Below are positions 6,277 through 8,303 of a stretch of 8,303 nt of DNA, in pieces; the stretch's first letter is position 1; each line of letters starts with the position of its first letter. Under the pieces are notes generated by a model, which worked only from the letters and a program-made list of their open reading frames with translations, had not been told where the DNA came from and made no database searches. Source of the DNA: Myxococcales bacterium (GTDB lineage Bacteria; Myxococcota_A; Polyangia; Fen-1088); NCBI GenBank assembly GCA_003170035.1, contig PMZX01000250.1, positions 564-8,866 of the forward strand, given 5' to 3'. Both the position numbers and the translations under genes were made by a program.

Positions 6277-7280
6277 CGGTTCACCTTGAGGTCGAGCGTT
6301 CTCCGCAGCGCGCGTGCAAGCGCAAAGGCGACGGGGGGGGGAACGGCATTTGAAACCTGCGCCACTTGCTCCGAAAAGTTTCCATGCAGCACGTAATGTT
6401 TCGGAAACCCTTGTAGCAACATGGCCTCCAGCACCGTCAAGCGCCGGAGGCCGTTGGGATGGATGTGGATCTCACGGTTTCCATAGGCGACCGTGGGACT
6501 GGGGGCATCCCATTTGAGACGCCGGAAGGAGCGCCAGCGATTGAAGCGGCCTTCGTGGAACCGCGCAGACCTCGGGACCATCGTCCAGTGGTTGGGATGA
6601 AATGGAATGTCTGCGGGGCGGAGGGTGCGAGAAAAGAAGGTCGGTACGGGCATGCCCCCGATTGCGTCGCGCACCGTTCTGCGCCGCGCGCGGCCGCGGG
6701 GAAAGACGAATCTCTCGCCGGGAAACCGCGCGCTATTCAGGCCAACCAAGAACAAACGTCGGCGCGTCTGTGGAACACCGAAGTTCTCAGCATCAACCTG
6801 ATCACTAAACAGGCGGAAGCCGGACGACTCAAACGCTTTTTCTATTCGCGCGTAGAGGCGCTTGTTCTCGAAGAGACCGACGACGTTCTCAAAGACGAAG
6901 AAGTCAATACCGATCAACGCATTGATCTCGCCTAATAGCGCGGCATACGTAAGTGGCAGGCGGTTCCTCGGGTCTTTTGGATCCTTGCGGGCGTTGCCGC
7001 GAGAGAAGCCCTGGCATGGAGGCCCGCCGATGATTCCGCACGGAAGCGGGCCGCCGCTGCTGCTCAGTTTGGCCACGATCTGCGACGCTGAGAGCTCCCG
7101 TATGTCCGCGACCACGGTCGCGCCGGACTTCGTGTTTCCCTTCAGTGTCGCGACGGCCGCAGGCGCCGAATCTAGGGCGAGGGGCACGGCGAAGCCGGCA
7201 CGTCGGAAACCGAGATCGAGCCCGCCCGCCCCAGAAAACAGGCTCAGCACCGAGGGCACGGGTGGGGAACGGTGTCGCAT
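6273..7280 (-). CDS. dcm: DNA (cytosine-5-)-methyltransferase, first gene of the operon
   Basis: This 335-residue enzyme transfers a methyl group from SAM to cytosine C5 in a specific DNA site. The motifs are in normal order: I, FSGAGGLDLGF (15-25); IV, GGPPCQGFS (85-93) with nucleophile C89; VI, ENV (131-133); VIII, QTRRRLFLVG (171-180); IX, RRLTVLEAMLLQGFP (279-293); and X, QVSNAVPPPVA (308-318). The recognition region between VIII and IX is short (about 181-258), so the target cannot be predicted. Motif X has Ser where Gly is common, and motif IX has Leu where Arg is usual; neither is expected to abolish activity. The ATG at 7280 is preceded by GAGGAG three bases upstream. The gene leads a minus-strand operon and overlaps the ATPase gene by four bases. 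The symbol is generic, not a claim of orthology to E. coli Dcm. The C-run at motif X is described separately. Confidence 0.95.
   Translation of the reverse strand: MRHRSPPVPSVLSLFSGAGGLDLGFRRAGFAVPLALDSAPAAVATLKGNTKSGATVVADIRELSASQIVAKLSSSGGPLPCGIIGGPPCQGFSRGNARKDPKDPRNRLPLTYAALLGEINALIGIDFFVFENVVGLFENKRLYARIEKAFESSGFRLFSDQVDAENFGVPQTRRRLFLVGLNSARFPGERFVFPRGRARRRTVRDAIGGMPVPTFFSRTLRPADIPFHPNHWTMVPRSARFHEGRFNRWRSFRRLKWDAPSPTVAYGNREIHIHPNGLRRLTVLEAMLLQGFPKHYVLHGNFSEQVAQVSNAVPPPVAFALARALRRTLDLKVNR
6333..6341 (-). repeat. Nine-base C tract (coding strand) in motif X of the methyltransferase gene
   Basis: Three consecutive CCC proline codons (residues 314-316) form a run of nine C on the coding strand. 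Runs of this length are prone to slippage. Insertion of one C puts the reading frame through to the ATPase ATG with no stop. Deletion of one C gives an altered tail ending at a TGA about nine bases before the normal stop region. The three prolines are common in motif X, so the tract may be an incidental product of GC-rich codon choice. Confidence 0.6.
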
Positions 7281-7373
7281 GCTCTCCTCGCATCTTCAGG
7301 CAAAGACGAGCACTTGCCTAGGGGGAAGTTGCCCCGGACTTGATAGCCAGGCGCGAGCGGGATGCGTGCCGTC

Positions 7374-7395
7374 GACACATTCACATGTGTGTCAA
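7374..7395 (-). promoter_or_regulatory. Dyad with a consensus -35 box upstream of the methyltransferase operon
   Basis: GACACA at 7374-7379 and TGTGTC at 7388-7393 form an inverted repeat with the palindrome CACATGTG (7382-7389) partly inside. On the minus strand a perfect TTGACA lies at 7395-7390 and overlaps one arm. No good -10 box follows at 16-18 bases, so the promoter is doubtful. The dyad could be an operator for the operon. Confidence 0.3.
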
Positions 7396-7562
7396 AGGGC
7401 GGCGCACGCAGCCACGGCCCCCACCGGCACGCGCCGGGAGCCGAAAGGCAGGCCGCGACACCGGTAAAAGGCTGGTCTTACAACCGCAATGCGATCTCCA
7501 CATGGCGCTTTCAGGGCACGGACAAGCCGGATACGCCTTTCGTCGGACCTCGGGCCACACAG

Positions 7563-7595
7563 TTATCATGAATGCCGCCATGTCACAAATGATAA
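7563..7595 (+). promoter_or_regulatory. Inverted repeat before the HTH-peptidase gene, likely operator
   Basis: TTATCAT at 7563-7569 and ATGATAA at 7589-7595 are perfect inverted copies 26 bases apart, start to start. They sit in the only AT-rich patch of the intergenic region, ending ten bases before the start codon. The next two flanking bases extend the match with one mismatch. HTH_XRE proteins commonly bind paired sites at their own promoters, so autoregulation is a reasonable inference. Confidence 0.45.
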
Positions 7596-7605
7596 GTTAT
7601 GCTCC

Positions 7606-8303
7606 ATGGACGCCGCCACCCTTGCCCACAACCTGCGTCGCCTCCGCGACGAGAAAGGCCTGAGCCAGGCCCAGGTCGCCGAGCGGACGGGGATTTCGCG
7701 CGTTGCCTACAGGAACATCGAAACCGGCACGGCTGCCCCCCGGACCCGCACCCTGACCGCCCTGGCAGCGGTCCTGGGCGTGAAGATCCCCGACTTGATG
7801 GTCGAGGTCCATCCGTTGCAGGCGGTGCGCTTCCGCCAGAAGAAAATGACCAGCCGCGAGCAGGTCTTGGTGCGGGTGTCGCGCTGGCTGGAGGCGTACC
7901 GCGAGTTGGAAAGCCTGCTGGGCCAGAAGAAGCGGTTTGCCTTTGCCAGTGCCAAGGTCACCGGCCAGTCCCAAGGCGAGGAACGCCTGAAGAAGCTGGC
8001 CGAGGCCGCCCGGCGCAGCGCGGGGCTGGGGCCGAAGGATGCGATCCGCGATGTCTGCGAGCTGCTGGAGGACAACGGCGTCAAGGTGTACTCGCTCTGC
8101 ATCGCCAACGACGGATTCTTCGGCCTGTCCGTGGCGAAGGATGATGGCGGCCCGGCGGTCGTGGTCAACGTCTGGGAGCGGATCTCGGTCGAGCGATGGA
8201 TCTTCACCGCAGCCCACGAACTGGGCCACGTGCTGCTGCATATTGGCGCCTATAGCGTCGACAACCGCGACGAGAACAAGGCCGAGGAGAGGGAGGCGGA
8301 CAA
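7606..8303 (+). CDS. HTH_XRE regulator fused to an ImmA/IrrE-type metallopeptidase domain (3' partial)
   Basis: The frame from ATG 7606 runs off the right edge after 232 residues. Residues about 5-60 are a Cro/C1-type helix-turn-helix: LRRLRDEKGLSQAQVAERTGISRVAYRNIETG, followed by LAAVLGV. A helical linker leads to an ImmA/IrrE-like zinc peptidase domain with HELGH at 204-208 and EEREAD at the edge, where the third metal ligand (probably E230) is expected. Family members such as ImmA and IrrE cleave partner repressors in response to stress or in mobile elements. Single-chain HTH-peptidase forms also occur in islands and toxin-antitoxin-like pairs. No clear Shine-Dalgarno sequence precedes the ATG, and nearby ATGs (7580, 7589, 7599) are in other frames. 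Domain starts, codon use and the dyad upstream support 7606. The gene diverges from the methyltransferase operon and could regulate it, but this is not shown. Confidence 0.88.
   Translation, partial: MDAATLAHNLRRLRDEKGLSQAQVAERTGISRVAYRNIETGTAAPRTRTLTALAAVLGVKIPDLMVEVHPLQAVRFRQKKMTSREQVLVRVSRWLEAYRELESLLGQKKRFAFASAKVTGQSQGEERLKKLAEAARRSAGLGPKDAIRDVCELLEDNGVKVYSLCIANDGFFGLSVAKDDGGPAVVVNVWERISVERWIFTAAHELGHVLLHIGAYSVDNRDENKAEEREAD

Larger units (their letters stand above)
7281..7605. other. Divergent intergenic region between the methyltransferase and the HTH-peptidase gene
   Basis: These 325 bases separate two divergent genes. No protein-like frame, tRNA or repeat array is visible. The region holds the Shine-Dalgarno sequence of the methyltransferase gene (GAGGAG at 7289-7284 on the minus strand). 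It also holds a dyad with a TTGACA-like box (7374-7395) and a second dyad just before the HTH gene (7563-7595). The middle (about 7400-7560) shows nothing I can interpret. Confidence 0.5.

Noticed and set aside
7597..8241. Open frames on both strands (7597-8241 minus, 7599-8144 plus) over the HTH-peptidase gene.
   Set aside because: The 7606 frame encodes clear HTH and HELGH motifs, so the others are shadows.
1..8303. Searched by eye for CRISPR repeats, tRNA or rRNA genes and long direct repeats.
   Set aside because: Nothing regular enough was found. Tools were not available for a sensitive search.

Overview
The window is high-GC bacterial DNA from an accessory region packed with defence-type genes. 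The phylum cannot be fixed. The two genes cut by the window edges use strongly C/G-ending codons. The long gene at 685-3345 has a more mixed codon choice, which suggests imported DNA inserted into a GC-rich host region.

Layout, left to right. (1) 2-424, plus strand: the C-terminal end of a large Eco57I/type IIG-like DNA methyltransferase. An ATGA overlap leads into a second reading frame that dies after 23 codons, so this older operon appears cut near 475-492. (2) 493-684: a leader region with a promoter-like sequence and a perfect GGAATA-tcg-TATTCC dyad. (3) 685-3345, plus: an 886-residue protein with an N-terminal AlbA_2/Schlafen-type domain, a STAND/NB-ARC-like NTPase core and a helical, TPR-like C-terminus. 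This has the build of a one-protein immune sensor. (4) 3346-3421: a short convergent spacer. (5) 3422-7280, minus: a tightly coupled three-gene operon, transcribed from 7280 down to 3422. It encodes a 5-methylcytosine DNA methyltransferase, a GHKL (MutL/MORC/Hsp90-type) ATPase and a 369-residue protein of unknown function. Both junctions are ATGA overlaps. (6) 7281-7605: a divergent intergenic region with two dyads. (7) 7606 to the right edge, plus: a Cro/C1-type HTH regulator fused to an ImmA/IrrE metallopeptidase domain, cut by the window end.

How the genes may work together (inference). The methyltransferase could mark host DNA, and the GHKL ATPase could act as a clamp or sensor on unmarked DNA. 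The third protein would then be the effector or an accessory factor. MutL/MORC-like ATPases coupled to cytosine methylases in restriction-modification-like operons are an established theme (Iyer, Abhiman and Aravind, 2008). Here, however, no recognisable helicase or endonuclease is encoded, so the third protein is the main unknown. Its sequence hints at a degenerate Rossmann-fold methyltransferase with no SAM-binding glycine loop.

The most unusual local signal is a run of nine C in the methyltransferase gene, at motif X. One extra C, or a -1 ribosomal slip there, would join the methyltransferase frame to the ATPase frame with no stop codon between them. One C fewer gives a short altered tail and a stop.
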